DNA of 64,000 bases from a virus: IMG/VR virus record IMGVR_UViG_3300042731_011014, positions 62,001-126,000 of that record. The stretch is one strand, 5' to 3'. Under the pieces are notes generated by a model. It was given only the letters and a program-made list of their open reading frames with translations, was not told where the DNA came from and searched no databases. The translations under genes and the position numbers were made by a program. Below are positions 53,327 to 62,664 of the stretch, in pieces (the stretch's first letter is position 1; every line of letters starts with the position of its first letter).

Positions 53327-54318
53327 TATTTTTTTCCAAACACTCTTGAACTATATGTTGCTGGAGTAGGTGGCTGTGCTGGAACTGTTGGAGGAGATGT
53401 AGGGCCGACTCCAGATCCGTGAAAATGAGTATTGAATGTTGTATTAATATGATTATCAACCCACGTTTTAAATTGGTTACCTAAAACCATCTTTTCTGAT
53501 GCACCCCCGCCAAGCATAATTTTATCGGCAGTTACTTCAACTTCCTTTGTTTTCACATCAACCTTATCGTCTGATTCAACAAATATTTCACCACCTTTTA
53601 GTGTAATTTTACTACCCCCAGCATGCAAAATTTCTATTTGCTCGCCTTTCATAGTGATTATATTCTCATTGTCAGCCTTATTCGTAATTACAATTTCTTT
53701 GTTTTCAGCATCAAGATAAACTGTATTTTCATTCTTATCTTTAGTGGTGATAGATCCTTTTTCATCCATTAAAAATTCTGATAGCTCAGGATGAATAATC
53801 TTAAACTGATCTTTTTCTGGCTCGCGACTAAAAAGCATTAAAAATGACTTTGCCGCATCGCTAGCAAGCATCTTAATACCGCGAACATATGGCGCTTTTT
53901 TATCAGACTCCTTACCATCCCAATCCTTACCGGGCTGACCCTCTGTTTTAAATTCATCCGGAAGCTCTGACTTGCCCTGGTCCTCCCCTTTATCATCATC
54001 GCTAGCCCACCATTGACCTATATACCATGGATAACGAATATCACCATTTTCAAACCAAACTAAAACAGCTTCATCTTTCTCAGGTGGGAAGAATATTCCA
54101 TGATCTCTACCAGCATACGGCGAACTTGGCCACGCCGGCTCACCAAGCACATCATCGCCAGATACAACAGGCACTTTAACCAGAATCCTACCTTGTCCAC
54201 CTGGATCTGCATTCGCAAAAACAGTTCCATGATAAATTCCATAGAATCTACCATAATATTCTAAACCATGAGTTACTAAGTTTCTAATAAAATTCTTAAT
54301 AAAATCAGCGGCGTTCAT
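53326..54318 (-). CDS. Baseplate spike protein, gpV/gp5-like
   Basis: 330 aa. OB-fold domain at residues 24-105 (FYGIYHGTVFANADPGGQGR, AWPSSPYAGRDHGIFFPPEK, DEAVLVWFENGDIRYPWYIG) followed by a linker and an alternating-strand region (NTVYLDAENKEIVITNKADN, NIITMKGEQIEILHAGGSKI) that would form the trimeric beta-helix needle. The C-terminal HFHGSGVGPTSPPTVPAQPP is typical of the family. It pierces the outer membrane. No lysozyme domain is present. Overlaps the hub gene by 4 nt. Confidence 0.9.
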   Translation of the reverse strand: MNAADFIKNFIRNLVTHGLEYYGRFYGIYHGTVFANADPGGQGRILVKVPVVSGDDVLGEPAWPSSPYAGRDHGIFFPPEKDEAVLVWFENGDIRYPWYIGQWWASDDDKGEDQGKSELPDEFKTEGQPGKDWDGKESDKKAPYVRGIKMLASDAAKSFLMLFSREPEKDQFKIIHPELSEFLMDEKGSITTKDKNENTVYLDAENKEIVITNKADNENIITMKGEQIEILHAGGSKITLKGGEIFVESDDKVDVKTKEVEVTADKIMLGGGASEKMVLGNQFKTWVDNHINTTFNTHFHGSGVGPTSPPTVPAQPPTPATYSSRVFGKK

Positions 54319-55712
54319 ATTGCTACCTTAGCATTCCCGCCACCACCACCTTCAGGTTTCTTTTGACTACCTCCAGCCGCGTTTTTTTCACCCTTTGCCT
54401 TTTTTGATACAAGATCTTTATTAACCCCTAAACTAATACCTTTAATACTCATATTGTACCCACCAGACCCAACATCATGGCTAACATTTATGACTCTATA
54501 ATTACCAGATAGCCAAGAAGATCCGAACTCAAACGCAACAATAGATCCAGGATCAGCTACATTTGGAACCCCAATAGTATCAAACTCTAGCGTAACACCA
54601 GCAACACCAAACATGCCATTGATATACAATGAATCAGCTATATCCTTACTATCCCTCTCCTCTCTTGGAGGTCTCGGAAACATCTTACCAGCGTCTCTTT
54701 TATCTTCCTTTATCTTACCTACAAAAATTCCATCTTCATCTTTTATCGTCGATCCAACATCTGAGTTAGATAACTCACCGCCATCGTTAATTGTTTTTAC
54801 CTTTGTTGTTTTTGCTCCAGCCTCAACTTTAACTGATTTTTTCTTATTTAGAGATAAATGCTGGACAACCGCATCCCCCTTTTTTGCGGCAAATAGAGAA
54901 TTAAGAGGTAGATTTACAGATCCAGTAATTGGAAACACATTATCTTTTCCAAATTCCCCAGAATGATAGACAAACTTAATCTTGGGCTCTATCTCCGCCA
55001 TTTTTAGCCAAGAATAAATAACCAAAGTATTTCCTCGCAACTCAGGTGTAGCAAGATTATAAGCGCAAAGCCACTCAATATAATCCCACCCGCTAAGACC
55101 AGATATAATATAACTATTTTTCTTTTCAGTAAACCTCTTCATTTCGCCTGGAGGGGATGATTCTGCACCGGGCATATATATGGGGCCATGCCATCCATTT
55201 CTTTTAACAAGTACCTTGATAATATCTTCAGCAGAATGTTGCTTAGGTAATCCAGTCTCAGATCCACCAAATACCTTAGCAGCCGTAGCAGACTGAGCAA
55301 ACTTATTAAGCCCCTTAGCATTTAATGTTATATCAATCATTTGACCAAGAGTTATACTAGGTGGATCCATTGACACATTAAGCCAATCTGTTTGATGTAA
55401 TGCGTCTGAAGCATACCCCCATCTAACTGATAATCTATTGTGCAATTTAACAAACTCATTTAATCCACTATACCCTCCCACACTAGGATCACCTAATAAT
55501 GCTAAACCCATATCTCGGTTCATCGGCTTCAATGAAACAGAAACCATTGAACTAGATGGTGTCAGCTTAACTGAAAGGGATTCAGCTATCGGAACATGGT
55601 AAAAATCCAATCCTGGATTTTCTCTACTGCCAGGGGTTAAAATAAGCTTTTTCTTATCGGGCGTTACAATCATCGCCTCAAAAAAAGGACTGAAAAAATC
55701 ATACGCTGCCAT
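54315..55712 (-). CDS. Baseplate hub protein, gpD/gp27-like
   Basis: 465 aa in the place and with the features of phage late-control hub proteins: beta-barrel start (YDFFSPFFEAMIVTPDKKKL, LSVKLTPSSSMVSVSLKPMN), a central FTEKKNSYIISGLSGWDYIE that matches the WDxI-type tip region of gpD, and a C-terminal barrel (LEFDTIGVPNVADPGSIVAF, WLSGNYRVINVSHDVGSGGY). The last 35 residues are Lys/Gly-rich and probably disordered. Forms the trimeric hub on which the spike sits. Confidence 0.8.
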   Translation of the reverse strand: MAAYDFFSPFFEAMIVTPDKKKLILTPGSRENPGLDFYHVPIAESLSVKLTPSSSMVSVSLKPMNRDMGLALLGDPSVGGYSGLNEFVKLHNRLSVRWGYASDALHQTDWLNVSMDPPSITLGQMIDITLNAKGLNKFAQSATAAKVFGGSETGLPKQHSAEDIIKVLVKRNGWHGPIYMPGAESSPPGEMKRFTEKKNSYIISGLSGWDYIEWLCAYNLATPELRGNTLVIYSWLKMAEIEPKIKFVYHSGEFGKDNVFPITGSVNLPLNSLFAAKKGDAVVQHLSLNKKKSVKVEAGAKTTKVKTINDGGELSNSDVGSTIKDEDGIFVGKIKEDKRDAGKMFPRPPREERDSKDIADSLYINGMFGVAGVTLEFDTIGVPNVADPGSIVAFEFGSSWLSGNYRVINVSHDVGSGGYNMSIKGISLGVNKDLVSKKAKGEKNAAGGSQKKPEGGGGGNAKVAI

Positions 55713-55713
55713 A

Positions 55714-56025
55714 CTATTCCTTTGATCTTAGGACAGCCCCGATAACTCTATTTCTATTCGGTATCCTAATTTTTTTACCCTTAAAAATCCCAAAAGGAGC
55801 AATCATAAGCTCATTTGCCTGCATTATTACCCAATATAATGAAGGATCTCCATAATATTTATAAGCAAGAAGATCCATCCTAGTATTCTCCTCAACAGTT
55901 ATGAAAATATCATCATCTTGCTCTGGGAAATCTTGGACAATTGGTGCCTCAAAAAACTCAACACCATCCTCAAGCCTTAACTCTGTTAAATTTAATCGAC
56001 TATTTACACTAACTGTTACAGCCAT
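55714..56025 (-). CDS. LysM-type tail protein (gpX/gp53-like)
   Basis: 103 aa. A LysM-like core is visible at residues 39-96: DIFITVEENTRMDLLAYKYY, GDPSLYWVIMQANELM, GIFKGKKIRIPNR. Proteins of this type (P2 gpX, T4 gp53, Pvc7 domains) join tail tube and hub. Its order between tape measure and hub is the classical one. The start overlaps a frame of the preceding small gene by 10 nt. Confidence 0.85.
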   Translation of the reverse strand: MAVTVSVNSRLNLTELRLEDGVEFFEAPIVQDFPEQDDDIFITVEENTRMDLLAYKYYGDPSLYWVIMQANELMIAPFGIFKGKKIRIPNRNRVIGAVLRSKE

Positions 56026-56199
56026 AGATAATTCTCACTTACAGTGACATAAGGTGGAATAAAATATTCATTTTTGACAAAAACCCATATTTTATAAGTA
56101 TTATCATGCTTTTTCTACACTTACATTATCAAACCATCTAAACCGTCCTAAGTCACATTTTAACCTTTTAGCCTCCTTGATGGCTTCATTTTTTGTCAT
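56016..56199 (-). pseudogene. Small gene split by a frameshift at an A5 run (about 61 aa if joined)
   Basis: A strong site AAAAAGGAG precedes ATG 56199. The first frame gives MTKNEAIKEAKRLKCDLGRF, RWFDNVSVEKA and then TGA at 56106-56104. The frame one base on continues with clearly protein-like sequence HDNTYKIWVFVKNEYFIPPY, VTVSENYLWL to TAA at 56018-56016, overlapping the next start by 10 nt. Removing one A from the run GAAAAAG joins the frames. It is either a mutated gene, a sequencing error or a programmed shift. The intact form would be a small helical/beta adaptor of unknown role. Confidence 0.6.
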
Positions 56200-56224
56200 T
56201 AAAACAATCTCCTTTTTCTAACTA

Positions 56225-56308
56225 CTACCTCACCAATCCAAAAAAAGTAAATAGATTAAAAAACACCACAATTACAACAACTACAACCTTGATAATCTCA
56301 ATTACTAT
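56225..56308 (-). CDS. Possible 27-aa membrane peptide with ATA start
   Basis: Directly after the tape measure a frame encodes IVIEIIKVVVVVIVVFFNLF, TFFGLVR: a single very hydrophobic helix. The only upstream feature is GGAGGG (56319-56314), 5 nt before ATA, which overlaps the tape-measure stop; no ATG, GTG or TTG start is present at a useful place. AUA starts are rare, so translation is uncertain, yet the hydrophobic run free of stops is notable. Confidence 0.25.
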   Translation of the reverse strand: MVIEIIKVVVVVIVVFFNLFTFFGLVR

Positions 56309-59300
56309 GTAAACCCTCCAAAATCTGAAAACTCACCACTGTCAGCCCTTGCTGCATCCATGAACTTATCAAACTTACCTTTTATAACAATTGGCTGTTT
56401 GGCTATAATCATAATCGCACTTCTAAGCATAGATACCTGATTTGCAAGTGCCGAAATTTGATCCGAAACAGATGATGGTATAGAACCACGTTCGCCCATA
56501 GTAACATCCTGTTCATCCGCGCCTTTACCATTAACAAATCTTTGAACAGTAAGATCGGCAGGTTTAGATGCAACATAATCCTCAGATGTTCTTATTCCAG
56601 TCTCCTTACTCACAACCATCGCTCCTGGTATAATCTTTTGCTCAGGAACAAGAGCATCAATCACCTTCGGTTGTTCCGGCTTGACGATTTCCCTATCAGC
56701 TTTAACCCTTACAGGTTTTTTCATAATAACTTTCTTAGGTTTCCATAACGCCTTCAACTGTTCCGGCTTAGTAACATCTTTTTTAACCTTGATTTTTGCA
56801 GGTTTTTCAGCAATAGTTTTTTTAGGCTTTTCAACTATCTCAGTAGATACAGGAGCGACAATCTTCTTTCTCTCCAACATTTTGCTTATATCATCAAACT
56901 CCTTTTTCTTCATCTTCACACCAGGACTGATAGATATTTCATCCTTACCTAGTTTAGTCTCAATCAATTTTTTAGTTTTCTTAAGATCATCCTCATCAGG
57001 GGAGATTCTTATTTTTCGCATTTTACCAAGTAGAGCCTCAGTTTGCTTTTTATCAAAGCCAAGTGCCTCGCTAGTTTTAGTTACTGCAACCCTAAACTGA
57101 TCAACACGTTTCATTTCCTCTTTTGTTAAAGGCCCTACTCTGCTCATTAAGGCAGTCGTCTCATTAATAGACTTTGCAGATATACCGAAATCCTCTTTAA
57201 TTCTACCAACAACCTTTTGTACTGGACCGAACTCCATATCAAATCTAACCATTTTTTGGAGCCCTTTAGCCATCTCATTCATTTCATCTCGGCTGGCACC
57301 TTTAATACCAGACCCGGCAAGCATTTCTTTAAACCAGTTTTCGCCACCCACCTCCATACCTTTCAACATTTCAATCTTGGCGGCCGTACTGTAACCGGTC
57401 ATACTCTTAAAAAATGCACCTACACGATCCTCTATTTTCTCACCCGCATCCCATCCATGTTTAGCAACTGAATCGTTGAATTTATCAAGTTCACTTTTTG
57501 GCATCTTGATCCCAGGGGCCACAGTAATCGTATATTCCTCTGGAATACCACTATTTAATGCCATGGTAACTTGTTCAAAATCTTTTCTAGTTGGCGGCTC
57601 GATCTTTGCTTTTGTATCACCTGAAGGTCTTCCTGGTGCAGCTCCCCCACCAAAACCGCCACCGCCTCCAAATCCACTCGCCATAGGTTTATCACTTCTT
57701 GGTTTACTTGGTTTTGGCTTAGGCTTGGGCTTGCTTATTTTTTCAATATCGTTTTGGAATTTCTTCTGAATATCAACCTTTATTTTTGCTTTTGCCTTTT
57801 CAGTGTCTTTTGATTTTCTAATCTCTGTCCTGCCAGGTATCCCCTTATCAGCTTCAGAAATCATACGACGATCACGCAAAACCTGTTTCGCATATTGCTT
57901 CCTCGCACTTTTTCTTTCTTTATCAAAAGAATTTAATACTATTTTTTCCTGCTCTTTTGCTTTCATTATATTGGCTAGCGCCTCGTCGGATGATGATGCC
58001 TGCCTCTTAACCTCTTCCCGTCTACTTTTCTCAGTTGCTTTATCTCTTTTTTTAATACCATCATCCCAGACCTGCTCTAACGTCCTACCAGTCCTTTTCA
58101 TTTCGGATTCCATTTTATCAAGGCCAAGAGATTTCTTAATAACATCCAACTTAGGAGTAAATGAAGGCAATGAACTAACAAATTTTAAAATCCCATATCT
58201 AACCTTATCTATCAAAAAAGTAAAAGCATCACTTAAAGACCATACCATTTTTGTAAATACAAGCTTTATTCCGGCAATAGCATCAATGAACATGTGCTTA
58301 AACTTCAACCATCCAATATTTAATTTTGATGTTAGTTTAAACCAAACTTCTTTTATTCCTACTATTGACTCTTTAAAAGATAATTTAATCCCGCTCCAAA
58401 CAATTGACGCATATCCCATAAATTTAGTTATAGTGTTAGACATAACATCAACCATAGACTCCCATAACCCTTTGGCTGTTTCAGCAGATACCCCGACCAT
58501 TTGAAGTATTCCAGAAAAAACACTCTGAGAGACCGACAGCGCCTTGTCCCCGGTTGACATAATTGGATTTTCAATCGCTGCCATCACTTCGCTAGCTACC
58601 CCAGGTAGAACCCTAAAAGCTTGAATAATCAATCCAACAGCAAGTGTACCTTTTAAACCGATTGTTTTAAATATTCCAAAAGCAATGCTTCCAAGCTTAC
58701 CAATTCCACCCATGAGTAATGGTAAAAAATTAAACAACTTTCTAGGTGATGCCAAAAGTCCAAAGGCAAAGGCTCCGCCAATCACTTTGGCCGCATCTCC
58801 AACTTTATCGCCAAATGATTTACTGTCATCATTCCACCATTGGCCAATCTTATCCCATAGTCTTGCTAATCCATCCTTTACCGCCTTAGCTAAGGCACGA
58901 CCTAATCCACCCACAGCCTTGCTTAACCCTTTTTCCATTGGGTCTTTCATACTTTCCGCGCCGGCCTCAACCTTCTTTTTTTCACTAGATCCAAATAATC
59001 CGTCCCATAAGCCAGAAAAAAGCTTCATAATTAAGTTAGATAGCCATTTAGTGGCTTTTACAATTCCCTTACCAATCTTTCCAAAAACCTCACCCCAGTC
59101 CACTTGGCCAATTCTCTCTGAAATCTTATCTATCGACCTAGTTAAAATCGTACTAATTGCGGCAAACATCTTGCTAGCAACTCGTGATCCCGCAGTCTCA
59201 GCCTTTTTTTCTGCCTTCTTATCGCCAAATAACGCATCCCACGCGTCAGATAAAAAAATTCCAATTCTGTCAAAAGACCAATCGATTGCCCTGATTATTG

Positions 59301-61287
59301 AGCCTGAAACCTTATCAGCAAACTTGATCCAATTAACCTGATCGAGTTGTTTAACCACCCAATCAAACATTCTACCAATCAAATCGACACCTGTCTTGAA
59401 AGTATCGACAGCAAAACTCCATGCCCTCTTAAGTCCTTCAGCTACAATCATTCCAACTTTTTTCCAGGGTCCATCACCGGCTAACCCAATAGAATTAGCA
59501 ATATCCTTGACCCATTGCGGACCGAATTTCTTAGCAAACTTAAGTAATTCATTAGGCATCTTCGTGCCAAACATTTCTTTTGCTTTGCTTGTTCCTTCCT
59601 TGCCAGCGCTACTAATAGCTTTTCCGATCAAACCAATCCCACCGACAACCAGGCCAGCCGGTCCAACAATTTTAAGAAGTCTTCCAGGCATTCCACCTAA
59701 CATAGAGTTAAACACATCAAACGGAGCTCCTAATGGGGAAATTACCTTACCAAGCATGTTAAAGTTAAATCCCATATTAGTTAGCGCGGTTATAAATTGG
59801 GCGTTCTTTTGGATAACTTGAAACGCACTATCTGCGAACTCACCAAGAGCGCCAGCCGCCGGGCCTATTGCAGACATTAACCCAGAGAATCCGGCTATCC
59901 TAAGTTTAATCATGGCTTTGGTCATCCCGGCTATTGGGCCATCACCTGAAGCAAGGGTCCCCGCAACGTCCTGAATCATCTTAAACGCCTTCCTCTGCCG
60001 CGCTATCAGCTTATTAGCATCTAATCCCCCTATTTCCCTCATAGCTATCTTGTGGGATTCTTCCATTCTCTGCATGCGCTCTTCGAACGTTCTACCTGTC
60101 TTATGGCCTATTTTTCCTATCTCCTGAAACGCCCCTTTTACGTCACCTGCTGCGGTAACTGAACTTCCACCTAGCGCCTCAATGGTAGATCCAAGGCCGC
60201 CAAGCTCACCGCTCATGCGTTCAAGTAATTTATGGATATCTGGACCAACAGTTGAAATAAGTGATTCTCGCAGCTTCATAGCAATTGGACTAAAATTACC
60301 ACCTTTCTTTTCAAGCTCACCAATATACTTAACAAAATCAACGGGTGACTGAGATAATTTCAAAAATAGCGAATCTAAACTACCAGTGTGGCTAGCGATT
60401 GTTTTCATCTCTTCACTGAGATCGGTTCCATCCGTTACTAGCCCCCTCCACTGGTCTTGCATTCCTAACATACCCTCAACAACCTTTGATGCTGATGCAG
60501 TAGCCTCACTCATACCTTTGCCGAGGTTTTTCTTTATCATGGTCGCCAAGGCACCTACGCCTTTAATGGCCTGAGATGGGTCCATCCTGAACCGTTCAGG
60601 TATAGCACGTTGTGCCTCATCAATCTTAGCGTACAAATCAGGCATCATCTTAAGTGTTGCGCTAACATCGCCTGCTCTCTTACCTGTTGCAGTCATCTGA
60701 TCCATAAACTTACGGAATTCCTTGACACCGTCCTTTCCGGCCGCATTAAAATCACGGATCATCTGTTTACCAAAAGATCCTATTTCTTTGGGATCTAAAT
60801 CTAAAACATCAAATGTTTTAAGAACCTGCTCATAAGAATCACCATACGCCTTAGTCAAATCTTTGCTTCCATCCTTTAGCGCCTTAAAAAGTCCAGTAGC
60901 CTTCCCAGCATCGATATTTAGATCAACAACTGCACTTTTTATCCTTTTTCCCCACATTGCGGCTTCTTTGCTGGTAAGATTCATATTAGCCGCGGTTTTA
61001 CTAAACTCCTTATTCATTTGGATAGCTTGTTGCTCAAGGCCAGTTGTTAACGATAGCCCGGCCATACCATCACCTATCCCAGAAATCTTCTCTGAGATCT
61101 CACTCAATTTTGAGACCGACCAGCTATTGATGATTGTATTAAACTTGGATGCTCCAGCTATAGCCTCAAGCTTACTGAAAGCCGATTCTAGGAGCCCAAA
61201 TGACTTGGAGGCATTATCGGCCACCCTAGACACTCCATCATCTCTAGCGCCAAATATGAAGCCCAGACCAGCAAAATTAAAACCCAT
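56305..61287 (-). CDS. Tail tape measure protein, 1660 aa
   Basis: The longest gene here, located just before the baseplate genes, as tape measures are. It begins with FNFAGLGFIFGARDDGVSRV, continues through long helical repeats (FDVLDLDPKEIGSFGKQMIR, LKMMPDLYAKIDEAQ), and has several hydrophobic segments in the middle (LLKIVGPAGLVVGGIGLIG, GKAISSAG; GTLAVGLIIQAFRVLPGVA) that may enter the host membrane. Basic and Pro-rich stretches follow (KPKPKPKPSKPRSDKP; AFGGGGGFGG-type). At about 0.15 nm per residue it predicts a tail near 250 nm. The C-terminal part is Lys-rich with repeated KIKV/KPKK phrases. Confidence 0.9.
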   Translation of the reverse strand: MGFNFAGLGFIFGARDDGVSRVADNASKSFGLLESAFSKLEAIAGASKFNTIINSWSVSKLSEISEKISGIGDGMAGLSLTTGLEQQAIQMNKEFSKTAANMNLTSKEAAMWGKRIKSAVVDLNIDAGKATGLFKALKDGSKDLTKAYGDSYEQVLKTFDVLDLDPKEIGSFGKQMIRDFNAAGKDGVKEFRKFMDQMTATGKRAGDVSATLKMMPDLYAKIDEAQRAIPERFRMDPSQAIKGVGALATMIKKNLGKGMSEATASASKVVEGMLGMQDQWRGLVTDGTDLSEEMKTIASHTGSLDSLFLKLSQSPVDFVKYIGELEKKGGNFSPIAMKLRESLISTVGPDIHKLLERMSGELGGLGSTIEALGGSSVTAAGDVKGAFQEIGKIGHKTGRTFEERMQRMEESHKIAMREIGGLDANKLIARQRKAFKMIQDVAGTLASGDGPIAGMTKAMIKLRIAGFSGLMSAIGPAAGALGEFADSAFQVIQKNAQFITALTNMGFNFNMLGKVISPLGAPFDVFNSMLGGMPGRLLKIVGPAGLVVGGIGLIGKAISSAGKEGTSKAKEMFGTKMPNELLKFAKKFGPQWVKDIANSIGLAGDGPWKKVGMIVAEGLKRAWSFAVDTFKTGVDLIGRMFDWVVKQLDQVNWIKFADKVSGSIIRAIDWSFDRIGIFLSDAWDALFGDKKAEKKAETAGSRVASKMFAAISTILTRSIDKISERIGQVDWGEVFGKIGKGIVKATKWLSNLIMKLFSGLWDGLFGSSEKKKVEAGAESMKDPMEKGLSKAVGGLGRALAKAVKDGLARLWDKIGQWWNDDSKSFGDKVGDAAKVIGGAFAFGLLASPRKLFNFLPLLMGGIGKLGSIAFGIFKTIGLKGTLAVGLIIQAFRVLPGVASEVMAAIENPIMSTGDKALSVSQSVFSGILQMVGVSAETAKGLWESMVDVMSNTITKFMGYASIVWSGIKLSFKESIVGIKEVWFKLTSKLNIGWLKFKHMFIDAIAGIKLVFTKMVWSLSDAFTFLIDKVRYGILKFVSSLPSFTPKLDVIKKSLGLDKMESEMKRTGRTLEQVWDDGIKKRDKATEKSRREEVKRQASSSDEALANIMKAKEQEKIVLNSFDKERKSARKQYAKQVLRDRRMISEADKGIPGRTEIRKSKDTEKAKAKIKVDIQKKFQNDIEKISKPKPKPKPSKPRSDKPMASGFGGGGGFGGGAAPGRPSGDTKAKIEPPTRKDFEQVTMALNSGIPEEYTITVAPGIKMPKSELDKFNDSVAKHGWDAGEKIEDRVGAFFKSMTGYSTAAKIEMLKGMEVGGENWFKEMLAGSGIKGASRDEMNEMAKGLQKMVRFDMEFGPVQKVVGRIKEDFGISAKSINETTALMSRVGPLTKEEMKRVDQFRVAVTKTSEALGFDKKQTEALLGKMRKIRISPDEDDLKKTKKLIETKLGKDEISISPGVKMKKKEFDDISKMLERKKIVAPVSTEIVEKPKKTIAEKPAKIKVKKDVTKPEQLKALWKPKKVIMKKPVRVKADREIVKPEQPKVIDALVPEQKIIPGAMVVSKETGIRTSEDYVASKPADLTVQRFVNGKGADEQDVTMGERGSIPSSVSDQISALANQVSMLRSAIMIIAKQPIVIKGKFDKFMDAARADSGEFSDFGGFT

Positions 61288-61301
61288 GTCAAACCCCTAA
61301 A

Positions 61302-62069
61302 CTAATTTGCCACAGTTAATCTTCTCTCTAGCTTTTCAGCAAAATCCATTCTATCTTTAATAAAATCCTTAAATGCTAATATAAACAAGTCTTTATCTGC
61401 TAACGTATAAATATCAGTATCATAACCATGTTTCTTTTTATATAATTTTTTCAAGATTTTACTGAAAATATTACTATATTTCTTTATCTCACTATCAAGT
61501 AAACCGTTATCCTTAAGAAAAGAATCGACGCTAATCACCAATCTATCATCCCAGACTAAACCTTTTTCATCGCTATTCTCATACGTTCCAATACTTGCAC
61601 TAGTTAATGCAGATAGCTCATGCTCGGCTACACGCCTAATATTGTCAGGTAAATTTCTTTTTGATAAAACATTCATATATTTAATTACAAGATTATGCCT
61701 CTTAATATCTTCAATATTGTTTGTTTCAAAGAAAAGTTTCCTAAGAACTTTAGATGCCTCTTTCTGATAGGCCTCAAGTTTTAATCTGACATGACTTGCT
61801 ACCTTATTAGCGTTAATTGTTGCTAGCCACATGGGAAGGGAATCTAGGTCAATCATAAAAATTCCTTGTTTTCGACCACTTGCATCGTGTGAGGTAATGA
61901 TAACTACACATGCCCATTCCTTTTCTTGCAACTTTTTCATCTGAGATTTTGAATCAATCCCCAATGCTTCACACACCCTACGGACACTAATCCAAAGGGT
62001 TTCATTGTCTTTAATCACTTCCAAATTATCGCCCTGGAAGTTAAACTTCGTTAATTCTTTACCTGTCAT
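61302..62069 (-). CDS. Antirepressor-like protein (P22_AR_N domain)
   Basis: 255 aa. Residues 8-125 match phage antirepressor N-terminal domains: FNFQGDNLEVIKDNETLWIS, VRRVCEALGIDSKSQMKKLQ, then FMIDLDSLPMWLATINANKV. In P22-like phages such proteins block a repressor; relatives occur in many temperate and virulent phages. The C-terminal half is helical and unassigned. Start ATG 62069 follows GAGAGG. It is the first gene after the repeat-rich control region, ahead of the tape measure (14 nt gap). Confidence 0.8.
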   Translation of the reverse strand: MTGKELTKFNFQGDNLEVIKDNETLWISVRRVCEALGIDSKSQMKKLQEKEWACVVIITSHDASGRKQGIFMIDLDSLPMWLATINANKVASHVRLKLEAYQKEASKVLRKLFFETNNIEDIKRHNLVIKYMNVLSKRNLPDNIRRVAEHELSALTSASIGTYENSDEKGLVWDDRLVISVDSFLKDNGLLDSEIKKYSNIFSKILKKLYKKKHGYDTDIYTLADKDLFILAFKDFIKDRMDFAEKLERRLTVAN

Positions 62070-62103
62070 CGTACCTCTCTACAAAAAAACAAACGTGAAG
62101 ACC

Positions 62104-62109
62104 ATTATA
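62104..62109 (-). promoter_or_regulatory. -10-like TATAAT element before the antirepressor-like gene
   Basis: TATAAT on the minus strand at 62109-62104, 35 nt upstream of the start codon, giving a leader of about 28 nt that contains the GAGAGG site. The -35 region is not consensus and the upstream DNA is purine-rich (GAGAAAAAGAG occurs twice, 60-70 nt apart), so an activator or phage-modified polymerase may be needed. Confidence 0.45.
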
Positions 62110-62214
62110 GCTCTTTTTCTCTTTTACTTCTATCCCCAAACCCAAAAATTTTCTTCCTTTTAGGGAAAAATCTGATCAACTCTTTTTCTCTCCCTTTCAT
62201 TCTCTTTTCCTAGT

Positions 62215-62224
62215 CCCTATAGGG
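62215..62224. promoter_or_regulatory. Perfect palindrome CCCTATAGGG
   Basis: Ten-base perfect palindrome in the control region, within AGTCCCTATAGGGCACT. Its location 105 nt upstream of the possible -10 element fits a binding site for a dimeric regulator. No other evidence. Confidence 0.3.
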
Positions 62225-62264
62225 CACTCAATAACTAGGCGATGTACTAAAGAAAAAATGCAAT

Positions 62265-62333
62265 AATTTCATACCGCTACCAGCGGATAATGAAATTGTG
62301 TTGTCAAATTCGAGCCTTAGCGAAAAATTTGAC
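62265..62333. other. Two adjacent compound hairpins
   Basis: First: AATTTCAT/ATGAAATT enclosing CCGCT/AGCGG (62265-62297). Second: GTCAAATT/AATTTGAC enclosing CG/CG (62303-62333). They are separated by 5 nt, and neither is followed by a clean T run on either strand, so they look more like operator or RNA structure than terminators. They lie in the leader region upstream of the antirepressor-like gene. Confidence 0.45.
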
Positions 62334-62432
62334 CAAAATTTGTATTCTTATATTAGTATTATTAGAGCACGGAATCAACCGGGGTAACATGAGGAAAATA
62401 TTATAAAAACCGCCCCAGATCGGTGGCTGAAA

Positions 62433-62610
62433 AGTGACATATTTGTCACTACTTAATGACATATTTGTCACTTTTACAATTCATTAAAAATGACATATTT
62501 GTCACTTTTTTAAGTTTATCAAATTTAAAGGATTTTAGAGTGTGACACACTACCTGAATTTTATTTTGTATCGGTAGATACAGTTTTTTTAATTTTTAAT
62601 GTGTCACTTT
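62433..62610. repeat. Operator-like repeat cluster upstream of the antirepressor-like gene
   Basis: Three copies of TGACATATTTGTCA (62435-62448, 62457-62470, 62491-62504), each an inverted repeat of GTGACA/TGTCAC arms with a TATT spacer, all in the same orientation. A further palindrome GTGTGACACAC lies at 62540-62550, a lone TGTCAC at 62602-62607, and a second design with the same 6+4+6 layout, TGTATC-GGTA-GATACA, at 62567-62582. The pattern is that of multiple repressor operators, or iterons if this is an origin. Together with the hairpins this fills most of the 595-nt gene-free stretch 62070-62664. Confidence 0.65.
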
Positions 62611-62664
62611 TTAAAAGAAGGGATCTATTAGATTTCAAAAATAATGTATTTGCAGATACTAAAT

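Noticed and set aside
57803-59341. Long plus-strand open frames (233 and 218 aa) opposite the tape measure
   Set aside because: They are antisense shadows of the helical, low-complexity tape-measure gene; they lack ribosome-binding sites and have no recognisable domain. The minus-strand frame is far longer and in operon context.
62070-62664. tRNA or other known structured RNA in the control region
   Set aside because: I looked for cloverleaf arms and conserved T-loop bases in the hairpins at 62265-62333 and did not find them; the repeats fit operators better.
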